From positions 1 through 10,219 of the forward strand of contig JAKSSQ010000050.1 of assembly GCA_024403005.1 (NCBI GenBank): a stretch of 10,219 nt of DNA. The letters are read 5' to 3'. The notes under the pieces are model-generated. The model had not been told where the DNA came from. It saw nothing but the letters and a program-made list of their open reading frames with translations, and ran no database searches. Both the position numbers and the translations under genes were made by a program. The DNA comes from Clostridia bacterium. GTDB taxonomy: Bacteria; Bacillota; Clostridia; Peptostreptococcales; Anaerovoracaceae. Below are positions 1 through 6,873 of this stretch, piece by piece; within the stretch, counting starts at the first letter, position 1; each line of letters begins with the position of its first letter.

Positions 1-1670
1 TCGAAGATGCCTTCCCCTTCGAAGAGACGGACGACCAGCTGCGAAGCACAGAAGAAATTAAGAGGGACATGGAATCCGATAAGGCCATGGACCGCCTCCT
101 CTGCGGCGACGTAGGCTACGGAAAGACGGAAGTAGCAGTAAGAGCCATATTTAAATGCCTTGAGCAGGGCAAACAGGCCGCTGTCCTGGTGCCGACCACA
201 ATTCTGGCTACCCAACACTACCACACGTTCTTTAAGCGTCTTTCCAACTATCCCTTTACCATAAGGGAATTATCCAGATTCCGCACGGAAAAACAGCAGG
301 ATGAGACCGTAGATGGCCTTAAAAAGGGTACTGTAGACCTGGTAGTAGGTACTCACAGACTTCTTTCCTCCGACGTTAAGTTTAAGGATCTCGGCCTGCT
401 GGTAATAGACGAAGAGCAGCGCTTCGGCGTTGAACACAAGGAAGCCATTAAAAAACTCAAAACCAATGTGGACGTGCTTACGCTCTCCGCAACGCCTATC
501 CCCAGAACTCTGCACATGTCCTTAATAGGCGTGCGCGACATGTCCGTGCTGGAAGAACCTCCCCACGACAGATACCCTGTACAGACCTACGTTATCGAGC
601 AGGACGACCACATGATAGCCGATGCCATTAAGCGCGAGCTGGGCAGAGGCGGCCAGGTCTACGTGGTATATAACAGGGTTAAGGGAATACAGGCCACCGC
701 AAGAAGGCTCCAGGAATTGGTACCGGAAGCAAAGATTATCGTCGGCCACGGCCAGATGGGCGAACGCGAGCTGGAAGACGTAATGAACACCTTCGTGGAA
801 GGCCAGGCAGACGTCCTCGTAGCGACGACAATTATTGAATCCGGTCTTGATATTCCCAACACAAATACTATGATAATACTGGATGCAGACAGATTCGGCC
901 TCTCCCAGCTCTACCAGCTGCGAGGCAGAGTCGGCCGTTCCAACAGGATGGCCTACGCATACCTGGTATATAAAAAAGATAAAGTCCTTTCGGAAATCGC
1001 AGAAAAGAGGCTCAGGGCCATGCGTGAGTTCACCGAATTCGGAGCAGGCTTCCGCGTAGCCATGCGAGATCTGGAACTGAGAGGCGCCGGCAACATCCTT
1101 GGCGTGGAGCAGTCCGGACACATGATGTCCATCGGCTACGAACTCTACTGCAAGCTCGTGGACGAAGCCGTCCGGGAGCTGCAGGGCGCAGGAAAAGCCG
1201 CTCCGGTTCTCTCTTCCGAAGCCAGCATCGAGCTGGGCATCCCGGCCTTTATCCCGGAAAGCTACATCGCAGACGAATACACCCGCCTTGCAATGTACAA
1301 GCGCATAGCTTCCGTAATGTCCGACGAGGACAAATTCGAAGTTATGGATGAACTCATGGACCGCTTCGGAGACCTTCCGAAACCGGCTCAGAACCTTCTG
1401 GATATTGCCTATATCCACAATATGGCCAGCCGCTGCGGCGTCCTTAAACTGGCTGTGCAGCAGAAAAAACTGGTCTTCCTGTTTGAAGAACAGAATTGCC
1501 TCGGACCGGAACTGTTCGCAGCTCTTATGGACGATTACGGCATGAGACTCACATTCTTCGGTGGCGTTCAGCCCAGGGTACCCCTCGTTCTCGACAAGGC
1601 CCCGGCTGCAGCCGAAGCAGAAGCTATTTTGAACACAATGTATGCGTTTACGCAGGAGGAAAAGAAATGA
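1..1670 (+). CDS. mfd: Transcription-repair coupling factor Mfd, C-terminal part (5' truncated by window)
   Basis: The reading frame is open from the first bases (first full codon at 3), so the gene begins before the window; about 555 C-terminal residues of a protein usually near 1,150 are present. Mfd is the cytosolic ATP-driven translocase that removes stalled RNA polymerase from DNA lesions and recruits UvrA. Visible helicase motifs in order: Walker A GDVGYGKTE (about nt 105–131), DEEQRFG Walker B (about 411–431), SATPIPRTL (about 486–512), TTIIESGLDIPN (about 828–863) and QLYQLRGRVGRS (about 906–941). The C-terminal TRCF domain follows, around ELGIPAFIPESYIADEYTRL (about 1230–1289). The lost part would hold the UvrB-like, RNA polymerase-interacting and first translocase regions. 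The stop overlaps the thrH start (ATGA), so the two are probably translationally coupled. The frame is intact and the assignment is secure. Confidence 0.97.
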   Translation, partial: EDAFPFEETDDQLRSTEEIKRDMESDKAMDRLLCGDVGYGKTEVAVRAIFKCLEQGKQAAVLVPTTILATQHYHTFFKRLSNYPFTIRELSRFRTEKQQDETVDGLKKGTVDLVVGTHRLLSSDVKFKDLGLLVIDEEQRFGVEHKEAIKKLKTNVDVLTLSATPIPRTLHMSLIGVRDMSVLEEPPHDRYPVQTYVIEQDDHMIADAIKRELGRGGQVYVVYNRVKGIQATARRLQELVPEAKIIVGHGQMGERELEDVMNTFVEGQADVLVATTIIESGLDIPNTNTMIILDADRFGLSQLYQLRGRVGRSNRMAYAYLVYKKDKVLSEIAEKRLRAMREFTEFGAGFRVAMRDLELRGAGNILGVEQSGHMMSIGYELYCKLVDEAVRELQGAGKAAPVLSSEASIELGIPAFIPESYIADEYTRLAMYKRIASVMSDEDKFEVMDELMDRFGDLPKPAQNLLDIAYIHNMASRCGVLKLAVQQKKLVFLFEEQNCLGPELFAALMDDYGMRLTFFGGVQPRVPLVLDKAPAAAEAEAILNTMYAFTQEEKK

Positions 1671-2266
1671 ACATCGTATGCTTAGACCTTGAAGGAGTTC
1701 TTGTCCCTGAAATCTGGATTGCTTTTGCAGAAGCAAGCGGTATCCCCGAACTCAAGAGAACAACAAGAGACGAACCCGACTACGACAAGTTAATGAAGTG
1801 GAGAATCGGAATCCTTAAGGAACACGGTCTCGGACTCAAGGAAATCCAGGAAACTATCGCCAAGATCGATCCCATGCCCGGCGCTAAGGAATTCCTCGAT
1901 GAACTCAGAAGCACAACACAGGCTGTAATCCTGAGCGATACTTTCGAAGAATTCGCAAAGCCCCTCATGGCAAAGCTTGGCTGGCCCACAATTCTCTGCA
2001 ACTCTCTCGTGGTTGCTGAAGACGGCGAAATTACAGGCTTCAAGCTTCGCTGCGAACAGACAAAGCTTTCCACAGTTAAGGCTTTCCAGTCTGTAGGCTA
2101 CGAAACAATCGCAACAGGCGACAGCTACAACGACCTTGGAATGATCAAGGCAAGCAAGGCAGGCTTCCTCTTTAAGAGCACAGACAAGATTAAGGCAGAC
2201 AACCCGGAAATTAAGTCCTGCGAAACTTATGAAGAACTTCTGGCCCTCATCAAGGCTGCACTCTAA
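1667..2266 (+). CDS. thrH: ThrH: bifunctional phosphoserine phosphatase / homoserine phosphotransferase (HAD superfamily)
   Basis: The protein has 199 residues, the usual ThrH length. ThrH in Pseudomonas dephosphorylates phosphoserine and can pass the phosphate to homoserine, linking serine and threonine synthesis. Seen here: HAD motif I LDLEGVLVPEIW with nucleophile D7 and the ThrH-typical Glu at position 9 (most HAD phosphatases have Asp); motif II LSDTF (S90, D91); a likely motif III lysine at K133; motif IV GDSYNDL (G151, D152, N155, D156). There is no signal peptide or membrane segment. I chose the start at 1667 because AGGAGGA (1654–1660) lies six bases upstream and the protein then begins exactly at the first beta strand; the frame is open further upstream but that stretch is inside mfd. 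All 19 lysines are AAG and threonine is nearly always ACA, which suggests high expression. The true physiological substrate is inferred only from family. Confidence 0.93.
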   Translation: MNIVCLDLEGVLVPEIWIAFAEASGIPELKRTTRDEPDYDKLMKWRIGILKEHGLGLKEIQETIAKIDPMPGAKEFLDELRSTTQAVILSDTFEEFAKPLMAKLGWPTILCNSLVVAEDGEITGFKLRCEQTKLSTVKAFQSVGYETIATGDSYNDLGMIKASKAGFLFKSTDKIKADNPEIKSCETYEELLALIKAAL

Positions 2267-2267
2267 A

Positions 2268-2271
2268 AGGA
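2268..2271 (+). promoter_or_regulatory. Poorly spaced ribosome binding site of the flippase gene
   Basis: The only purine-rich match before the ATG at 2273 is AGGA, ending one base before the start codon, far closer than the usual 5–9 bases. An in-frame TAA (the thrH stop) lies at 2264–2266, so no earlier start is possible. No well-spaced alternative ATG/GTG/TTG fits the conserved SpoVB-type N-terminus. Translation probably depends on coupling to thrH, or is weak. Confidence 0.5.
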
Positions 2272-2272
2272 C

Positions 2273-3886
2273 ATGACCGAGCAGAACTCAAAAAACAAAA
2301 GTTTTATAGGCGGAGCGGTAATCTTAGGCATTGCGGGAATCGTAATTAAGGTTCTCGGTGCCTTCTTCCGCATTCCGCTCACAAACATCATAGGCGACGA
2401 CGGGATGGGCTATTACCAGACAGCCTATCCCATCTACAACCTCTTTCTGACCCTGGCAATTGCGGGCATCCCTACAGCCATTGCCAGAATGGTATCGGAA
2501 AGAATCGCTCTGGACAGAAAATACGAAGCCCACAGGGTATTTAAGGTATCCTTCGGACTTCTTTTCGCTACGGGCGTAATAACCAGCTCCATACTCTTCT
2601 TCGGAGCAGGCGCCATTACCAACGCAATCCGCGAACCGGGTGCGATTTACTGCATGAGGGCAATTGCTCCCGCGCTGTTCTTCTGCCCCCTGATGTCTTC
2701 GTTCCGCGGATATTTCCAGGGCCGCCAGAACATGAACCCGACAGCCGTTTCCCAGGTTGTAGAGCAGTGCTTCCGCGTTGCCATCGGTCTGGGCCTTGCG
2801 GTAATCCTGCTGGACAGAGGCCTTAACATCGCCGCTGCCGGCGCATCTTTCGGCGCTACAGCAGGCGCATTCTTCGGATTTATCGGCATCGGCATAGTAT
2901 ATCTGCGCCACAGAAACGAAATTCTGGCAGAAATCGCCGATGACCCAAAGGATAACATCGAAAGCGTAAAGAGCATACTTTCGGATATCCTGATTATCGC
3001 CATACCCATTACCATTGGGTCAGCGGTGCTCCCCATTATCAACACAATCGATACAGCGCTGGTTAAGAGCAGATTAATGTCCATCGGATATTCTTCCGAT
3101 CTTGCAAGAGGGCTCTACGGCCAGCTTACAGGCATGGCTTCTCCGCTGCTCAACTTCCCCCAGGTACTGCTCCAGGCCGTTTCCATGAGCCTTGTACCGG
3201 TAGTTGCATCGGCTTATAAAAGAAAAGAATTTGCGTTCATGCAGAAGAACATCAACATGGCTCTCCGCTACGCTGCAATTCTCGCCATTCCCTGCGCAGT
3301 AGGCATGAGCGTTCTGGCAAAACCAATTATGCTCCTGTTCTACCCCATGCAGAAGGAAAGCGCAGTTTCCGCTGCTGGATGCCTTTCCATTCTGGCGTAC
3401 GGCGTAATCTTCCTGGGCCTCACCCATGCCCTTACAGGCATACTTCAGGGCGTAGGCAAGCAGATTATCCCCGTAAGAAACCTGTGCTTCGGTGCACTGG
3501 CTAAAATCTGCGTAACCTTTACTTTAACAGGCATTCCGGCCCTCAACGTAAGAGGCGCTGCCTTCGGTACGGTTACAGCTTACTTTACAGCTGCCTTCCT
3601 GGACTTCCTCTCCATGAAGAAGTACACAGACACAAAGGTAGACTACATGCTTACATTCGTTAAGCCGGCAGTTTCTGCGGGCGTAATGGGTGTAATCGTG
3701 CACTTCGTCTACACATTTGCCCATGGGGTCACCGGAAACGCAGTTTCCACCGTCGTGGCAATCGGCTGCGGCGTAGCCGTTTACGGCATCATGATCCTGG
3801 CAACAAAGGCTATTACCCTGGACGAAATGGAAGGTCTGCCCAAGGGTAAAAAGATTACTAAAATACTGCGGAGGTTTATTAAGTAA
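2273..3886 (+). CDS. SpoVB/MurJ-like polysaccharide (lipid II) flippase, MOP superfamily
   Basis: This 537-residue, strongly hydrophobic integral membrane protein fits about 14 transmembrane helices. The N-terminus (SFIGGAVILGIAGIVIKVLG, then FFRIPLTNIIGDDGMGYYQ and a PIYNLFLTLAIAGIPTAIAR segment) is the hallmark of the SpoVB-like branch of polysaccharide exporters. SFRGYFQGRQNMNPTAVSQVVEQ (about residues 143–165) is the second conserved block of the family. Members move undecaprenyl-linked cell wall precursors across the cytoplasmic membrane; Bacillus SpoVB does so for the spore cortex and its relatives act in vegetative growth. Position between mfd and mazG matches spoVB in Bacillus, but with no spoVT and no other sporulation gene in view I do not call it a sporulation protein. 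The stop shares one base with the mazG start (TAATG). The exact transported substrate is unknown. Confidence 0.88.
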   Translation: MTEQNSKNKSFIGGAVILGIAGIVIKVLGAFFRIPLTNIIGDDGMGYYQTAYPIYNLFLTLAIAGIPTAIARMVSERIALDRKYEAHRVFKVSFGLLFATGVITSSILFFGAGAITNAIREPGAIYCMRAIAPALFFCPLMSSFRGYFQGRQNMNPTAVSQVVEQCFRVAIGLGLAVILLDRGLNIAAAGASFGATAGAFFGFIGIGIVYLRHRNEILAEIADDPKDNIESVKSILSDILIIAIPITIGSAVLPIINTIDTALVKSRLMSIGYSSDLARGLYGQLTGMASPLLNFPQVLLQAVSMSLVPVVASAYKRKEFAFMQKNINMALRYAAILAIPCAVGMSVLAKPIMLLFYPMQKESAVSAAGCLSILAYGVIFLGLTHALTGILQGVGKQIIPVRNLCFGALAKICVTFTLTGIPALNVRGAAFGTVTAYFTAAFLDFLSMKKYTDTKVDYMLTFVKPAVSAGVMGVIVHFVYTFAHGVTGNAVSTVVAIGCGVAVYGIMILATKAITLDEMEGLPKGKKITKILRRFIK

Positions 3887-4716
3887 TGTACGAAGAACTT
3901 TTCGTGACCCCCACAACAGAAAAAGAAGCTCTCGAAAGACTCATTAAGGTCGTAGAAGTGCTGAGAAGCCCCGGCGGCTGCCCCTGGGACAGGGAACAGA
4001 CTCACGAAAGCTTAAGGCGCGGCATGATCGAAGAATCTTACGAAGTTATCCAGGCTATTGAGAATAACGACCTGGAAAACCTTAACGAAGAACTGGGCGA
4101 TGTGCTGCTGCAGGTAGTTATGCATGCGCAGATCGCGAAGGAGACAGATGAGTTCACAATCGTCGATATCGCCAATGCTGAATCTGAAAAAATGATTCGC
4201 AGACACCCCCACGTTTTTGCTAAAAATATTGAAAAATCAAGCAATTCTGACGTTGTTTCCGTTGACAACGTACTGGACTTATGGGAAAATATCAAACGTG
4301 ATGAACACGAAGTGGTTTCAGTAACAGAGAGCATGAATAAAGTCCCCAGGCATCTGCCTGCACTGCTCAGAAGCGAAAAAGTGCAGAAGAAGGCCAGAAG
4401 GGCAGGCTTCGATTGGGAAGACGCTTCCGGAGCGTTCGACAAGGTCGACGAGGAAGCAGCAGAACTCAGAGAAGCCTTTACTGAAGGTGACAGGGAGCAC
4501 ATGAAAGAGGAGCTCGGCGATCTTCTCTTCGCAGTCACCAATATAGCAAGATTTTTAGACATCGATCCGGAAGATGCTCTTAACTCAACCACAAATAAGT
4601 TTATTAAGCGCTTCTCATATGTCGAGGAAGGTGCGGCTAAGGCCGGCCGTAAGCTCGAGAATATGACCCTCGCAGAAATGGATGTTCTGTGGGAGGAAGC
4701 GAAGACTAAAGAATAG
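3886..4716 (+). CDS. mazG: Nucleoside triphosphate pyrophosphohydrolase MazG
   Basis: MazG converts (d)NTPs, including damaged ones, to NMP plus pyrophosphate, cleaning the nucleotide pool and, in E. coli, damping the ppGpp response. The 276 residues match the stand-alone E. coli form (263) with two MazG folds in tandem. The N-terminal fold has the signature CPWDREQTHESL (residues 32–43), acidic metal ligands E49, E50 and E53, and EELGD (68–72) followed by VLLQVVMHA. The C-terminal fold repeats them with E189, E190, E193 and EELGD (208–212). The block KVQKKARRAGFDW (165–177) is also typical. The tetrapyrrole methylase domain fused to MazG in Bacillus YabN is missing, and the start right after the flippase stop leaves no room for it. 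GGAGG (3870–3874) lies 11 bases before the start. The next gene is HU, 27 bases on. Confidence 0.95.
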   Translation: MYEELFVTPTTEKEALERLIKVVEVLRSPGGCPWDREQTHESLRRGMIEESYEVIQAIENNDLENLNEELGDVLLQVVMHAQIAKETDEFTIVDIANAESEKMIRRHPHVFAKNIEKSSNSDVVSVDNVLDLWENIKRDEHEVVSVTESMNKVPRHLPALLRSEKVQKKARRAGFDWEDASGAFDKVDEEAAELREAFTEGDREHMKEELGDLLFAVTNIARFLDIDPEDALNSTTNKFIKRFSYVEEGAAKAGRKLENMTLAEMDVLWEEAKTKE

Positions 4717-4743
4717 TTTTATTAGAACAGTCAGGAGGACAAA

Positions 4744-5025
4744 ATGAACAAGGCTCAGTTAGTAGAAGCTATCGCAAAGGAAACTCAGATCACTAAGAAG
4801 GATACAGAAGCTACAATCAACGCTTTCATCGAAGTTGTTGAAAAGGAACTCGCTAAGAAAGACGGAAAGGTTCAGCTCATCGGTTTCGGTACATTCGAAA
4901 CAAGAAGCAGAAAGGCTAGAACAGGCCGTAACCCCCAGAAGCCCGGTGAAACAGTTGCAATCGCAGCTTCCACAGCTCCCGTTTTCAAGGCTGGTAAGGC
5001 TTTCAAGGACGCTGTAAACAAGTAA
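4744..5025 (+). CDS. hup: HU family DNA-binding protein
   Basis: HU is an abundant homodimeric nucleoid protein that bends DNA without sequence specificity. The 93-residue length is typical (about 90). The helical N-terminus MNKAQLVEAIAKE is followed by the signature GFGTFE (47–52), the arm with R56, R59, R62 and the intercalating proline in GRNPQ (61–65), and the C-terminal PVFKAGKAFKDAVN. There is a near-ideal AGGAGG at 4733–4738, five bases from the ATG. Codon use is strongly biased (lysine AAG with few exceptions, GCT/GTT/ACA frequent), as expected for a very highly expressed gene. It is the last gene of its block, ending 16 bases before a strong terminator. It may also have its own promoter, but I see no convincing one in the 27 bases after mazG. 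Confidence 0.97.
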   Translation: MNKAQLVEAIAKETQITKKDTEATINAFIEVVEKELAKKDGKVQLIGFGTFETRSRKARTGRNPQKPGETVAIAASTAPVFKAGKAFKDAVNK

Positions 5026-5041
5026 TAAATCCTGATTTTAT

Positions 5042-5070
5042 CAGCTCCGCTTCGGCGGAGCTGTTTTTTT
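5042..5070 (+). terminator. Rho-independent terminator after HU
   Basis: A perfect 9-base-pair stem, CAGCTCCGC (5042–5050) with GCGGAGCTG (5055–5063), closes a TTCG tetraloop with the stabilising C–G closing pair. Seven T residues (5064–5070) follow. This ends the mfd–HU transcription unit and insulates it from the decarboxylase operon. Confidence 0.95.
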
Positions 5071-5093
5071 GTTCACCTGTAATTTTGTATACT

Positions 5094-5116
5094 TGCATTA
5101 TATTTAAAATAACGCA
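5094..5116. promoter_or_regulatory. Imperfect palindrome, possible transcription factor operator
   Basis: The left arm TGCATTATATT (5094–5104) and the reverse complement of the right arm, TGCGTTATTTT (5106–5116), agree at 9 of 11 positions around a single central base. It lies about 55 bases before the likely transcription start and so would not be transcribed, which argues for a DNA-level site such as that of an activator. The binding protein is unknown; AT-rich intergenic DNA can give such symmetry by chance. Confidence 0.4.
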
Positions 5117-5144
5117 TATTGGAGAGATTTAAAAAAACATTTTA

Positions 5145-5153
5145 TGTTATGAT
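5145..5153 (+). promoter_or_regulatory. Extended -10 promoter of the decarboxylase operon
   Basis: TGTTATGAT contains the -10 hexamer TATGAT (5148–5153, five of six consensus bases) with the TG of an extended -10 element at 5145–5146. No good -35 is present at 17 bases; an A-run (5131–5137) lies there instead. Transcription would start near 5160, giving an untranslated leader of about 42 bases, too short for a riboswitch or attenuator and with no evident hairpin. It is the only convincing promoter in the 176-base gap. Confidence 0.6.
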
Positions 5154-5201
5154 AGACACATGGAAAGGTAAGTTATATTCGGCTTTTTAAAGGAGTATAG
5201 T

Positions 5202-6569
5202 ATGATTAAATTCACTGAGACAGTACTGAGAGACGCAAACCAGTCCCTCATTGCTACAAGGCTCCCGTATGACAAATTTGAACCAATACTGGAAACTATC
5301 GACAAGGCAGGCTATTATTCCGCAGAAGTGTGGGGCGGCGCCACTTTCGACGTATGCCTCAGATTTTTAGGCGAAGATCCCTGGGAAAGACTTCGCAAGA
5401 TCAGAAAAGCCATGCCGAACACCAAGCTTCAGATGCTTCTGCGCGGCAGAAACATTCTGGGCTATTCTCACTATGCAGACGACGTGGTAAGACGCTTCGT
5501 AAGAGCATCCGTTAGAAACGGTATCGACATCATAAGAATTTTCGATGCGCTCAACGACGTGGAAAATCTCCGTTCTGCCATAGACGAAACAGTTAAGTGC
5601 GGTGCTCACGCGCAGGGCGCAATTTCCTATACAACAAGCCCTGTTCACACTAACGAAGCCTACATTAAGCTGGCTAAGGAAATGGCAGACATGGGCTGCA
5701 GCAGCATATGCATTAAGGATATGGGCGGCATTTTAATGCCTCAGGAAGCATATAACCTGGTTAAGGCTCTCAAGTCCGAAATCGATCTGCCCATTGTTGT
5801 TCACACCCACTGCACCACAGGTACTGCGTTCATGACCTACCTGAGAGCTGCAGAAGCAGGTGCAGACGTTATCGATACTGCAATTTCTCCCTTCTCCGGC
5901 GGCACAGCACAGCCCGCTACAGAGACTCTTTACTATACATTTAAGGAAATGGGCATGGATCCGGGTCTTGACCCAAAGGCTCTCGCAGACATCGCTGCAT
6001 TCTTTAAGTCTATCCGCGCAGAATACATCGAAGACGGCACATTAAACCCGATTTCCCTTACAACAGACACCCAGTGCCTTACATATCAGATGCCCGGCGG
6101 CATGATTTCCAATCTTTTAAGCCAGCTCAAGGGCTTAAATGCTCTGGACAGATTCGATGAAGCCCTGGCAGAAACTCCGAGAGTAAGAGCAGATCTGGGA
6201 TATCCTCCTCTTGTTACACCTACAAGCCAGATTGTAGGATCTCAGGCTGTACTCAACGTGCTCGCAGGCGAACGCTACAAGAACGTTTCCTCCGAGACAA
6301 AGGCTTACTGCAGAGGCGAATACGGCAGAACACCCGCACCTGTAAGCGAGGAAATCCTCCAGGCAGTTCTGGGCAGCGACCGCCAGGCTCCGGCCGAACC
6401 GGATCCGGAAACCTTCGCAAAGGCCGAAAAGCACCTGGAAGGCATCGCACGCTGCGAAGAAGATGTATTAAGCTACATCGCTTTCCCCGCAGTTGCAGAA
6501 AAGTTCTTCGAAGAACGCAAAGCTAAAGAAGAAAAAGTTTGCTCCTACAGCATAGAAAGGATCGAATAA
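5202..6569 (+). CDS. oadA: Oxaloacetate decarboxylase alpha-type carboxyltransferase, without biotin domain
   Basis: This cytosolic subunit would transfer CO2 from oxaloacetate to the biotin of the carrier protein, releasing pyruvate. The 455 residues comprise the TIM-barrel carboxyltransferase and the following association region, but not the C-terminal biotinyl domain that takes classical OadA to about 590. Metal ligands by alignment from memory with pyruvate carboxylase are D11 (LRDANQSL), K172 (CIKDMGG), H201 and H203 (VHTHCTTG). Other family blocks are EVWGGATFDVCLRFLGEDPW (42–61), RIFDALND (112–119), DTAISPFSGGT (225–235) and LGYPPLVTPTSQIVGSQAV (332–350). The tail LSYIAFPAVAEKFFEER (423–439) fits the association domain that docks on the gamma subunit. 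Unusual points: N13 where most relatives have His, and RGRN (81–84) for the usual RGQN. AAAGGAG at 5189–5195 sits six bases before the ATG. Pyruvate carboxylase subunit B is the alternative, less likely beside an OadB pump. Confidence 0.9.
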   Translation: MIKFTETVLRDANQSLIATRLPYDKFEPILETIDKAGYYSAEVWGGATFDVCLRFLGEDPWERLRKIRKAMPNTKLQMLLRGRNILGYSHYADDVVRRFVRASVRNGIDIIRIFDALNDVENLRSAIDETVKCGAHAQGAISYTTSPVHTNEAYIKLAKEMADMGCSSICIKDMGGILMPQEAYNLVKALKSEIDLPIVVHTHCTTGTAFMTYLRAAEAGADVIDTAISPFSGGTAQPATETLYYTFKEMGMDPGLDPKALADIAAFFKSIRAEYIEDGTLNPISLTTDTQCLTYQMPGGMISNLLSQLKGLNALDRFDEALAETPRVRADLGYPPLVTPTSQIVGSQAVLNVLAGERYKNVSSETKAYCRGEYGRTPAPVSEEILQAVLGSDRQAPAEPDPETFAKAEKHLEGIARCEEDVLSYIAFPAVAEKFFEERKAKEEKVCSYSIERIE

Positions 6570-6871
6570 TGAGTATACAGCAGGCAGCTCTCTATTCACT
6601 GCTGGGCATATCCGTAGTATTTGCCACTCTGAGTATACTCATGGTTATCGTCCAGATTTTCTATAACTTGACTACTCCGAAAGAGGAAGCTCCGGCCCCC
6701 GCAGCCGCACCGGCTCCGGAAGCACCCGGCAGCGCAGGCGGAGTAAAGCTCTACAATACGGACCCGAGAGATGCAGCCATGGTCATGGCCATCGTTGCAG
6801 ACAGCCTCGGCAAGCCTTTAAACGAGCTTCGCTTTATTTCCATTAAAGAAATCGGAGAAAAGGAGCAGTAA
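6569..6871 (+). CDS. oadG: OadG-like gamma subunit, small membrane anchor of the decarboxylase
   Basis: A 100-residue protein with one N-terminal membrane helix (about residues 7–32, ALYSLLGISVVFATLSILMV onward), an Ala/Pro/Glu-rich flexible linker (38–58) and a short conserved C-terminal domain, DAAMVMAIVADSLG (68–81) ending LRFISIKEI. This is the layout of OadG/sodium-pump gamma subunits, which hold the carboxyltransferase to the membrane pump; the C-terminal tail binds the alpha subunit. The start at 6569 (TAATG overlap with the oadA stop) has AAAGGA at 6556–6561 seven bases upstream and puts the membrane helix at the usual distance. An in-frame ATG at 6539 would add a charged extension inside oadA and is not preferred. 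Gamma subunits are poorly conserved, so the call rests on architecture and on position between alpha and biotin carrier. Confidence 0.83.
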   Translation: MSIQQAALYSLLGISVVFATLSILMVIVQIFYNLTTPKEEAPAPAAAPAPEAPGSAGGVKLYNTDPRDAAMVMAIVADSLGKPLNELRFISIKEIGEKEQ

Positions 6872-6873
6872 AA

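Noticed and set aside
1496..1666. Upstream extension of thrH to an in-frame ATG at 1496.
   Set aside because: The extension is inside mfd and does not resemble any domain; 1667 has an ideal ribosome site and gives the normal ThrH N-terminus.
522..1736. A 404-codon open frame on the minus strand opposite mfd.
   Set aside because: It lies wholly over conserved mfd and thrH coding sequence, shows no recognisable domain, and is explained by codon bias leaving few stops on the opposite strand.
5093..5120. Alternative promoter TTGCAT with CATATT at a 16-base spacing.
   Set aside because: Both boxes are weak and overlap the palindrome; the extended -10 at 5145–5153 is clearly better.
5160..5201. 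An ANTAR target or riboswitch in the leader of the decarboxylase operon.
   Set aside because: The leader is about 42 bases, with no hexaloop hairpins and no terminator.
6539..6568. Earlier start for the gamma subunit at 6539.
   Set aside because: It would put ten charged residues before the membrane helix and overlap oadA by 31 bases; 6569 has a well-spaced AAAGGA.
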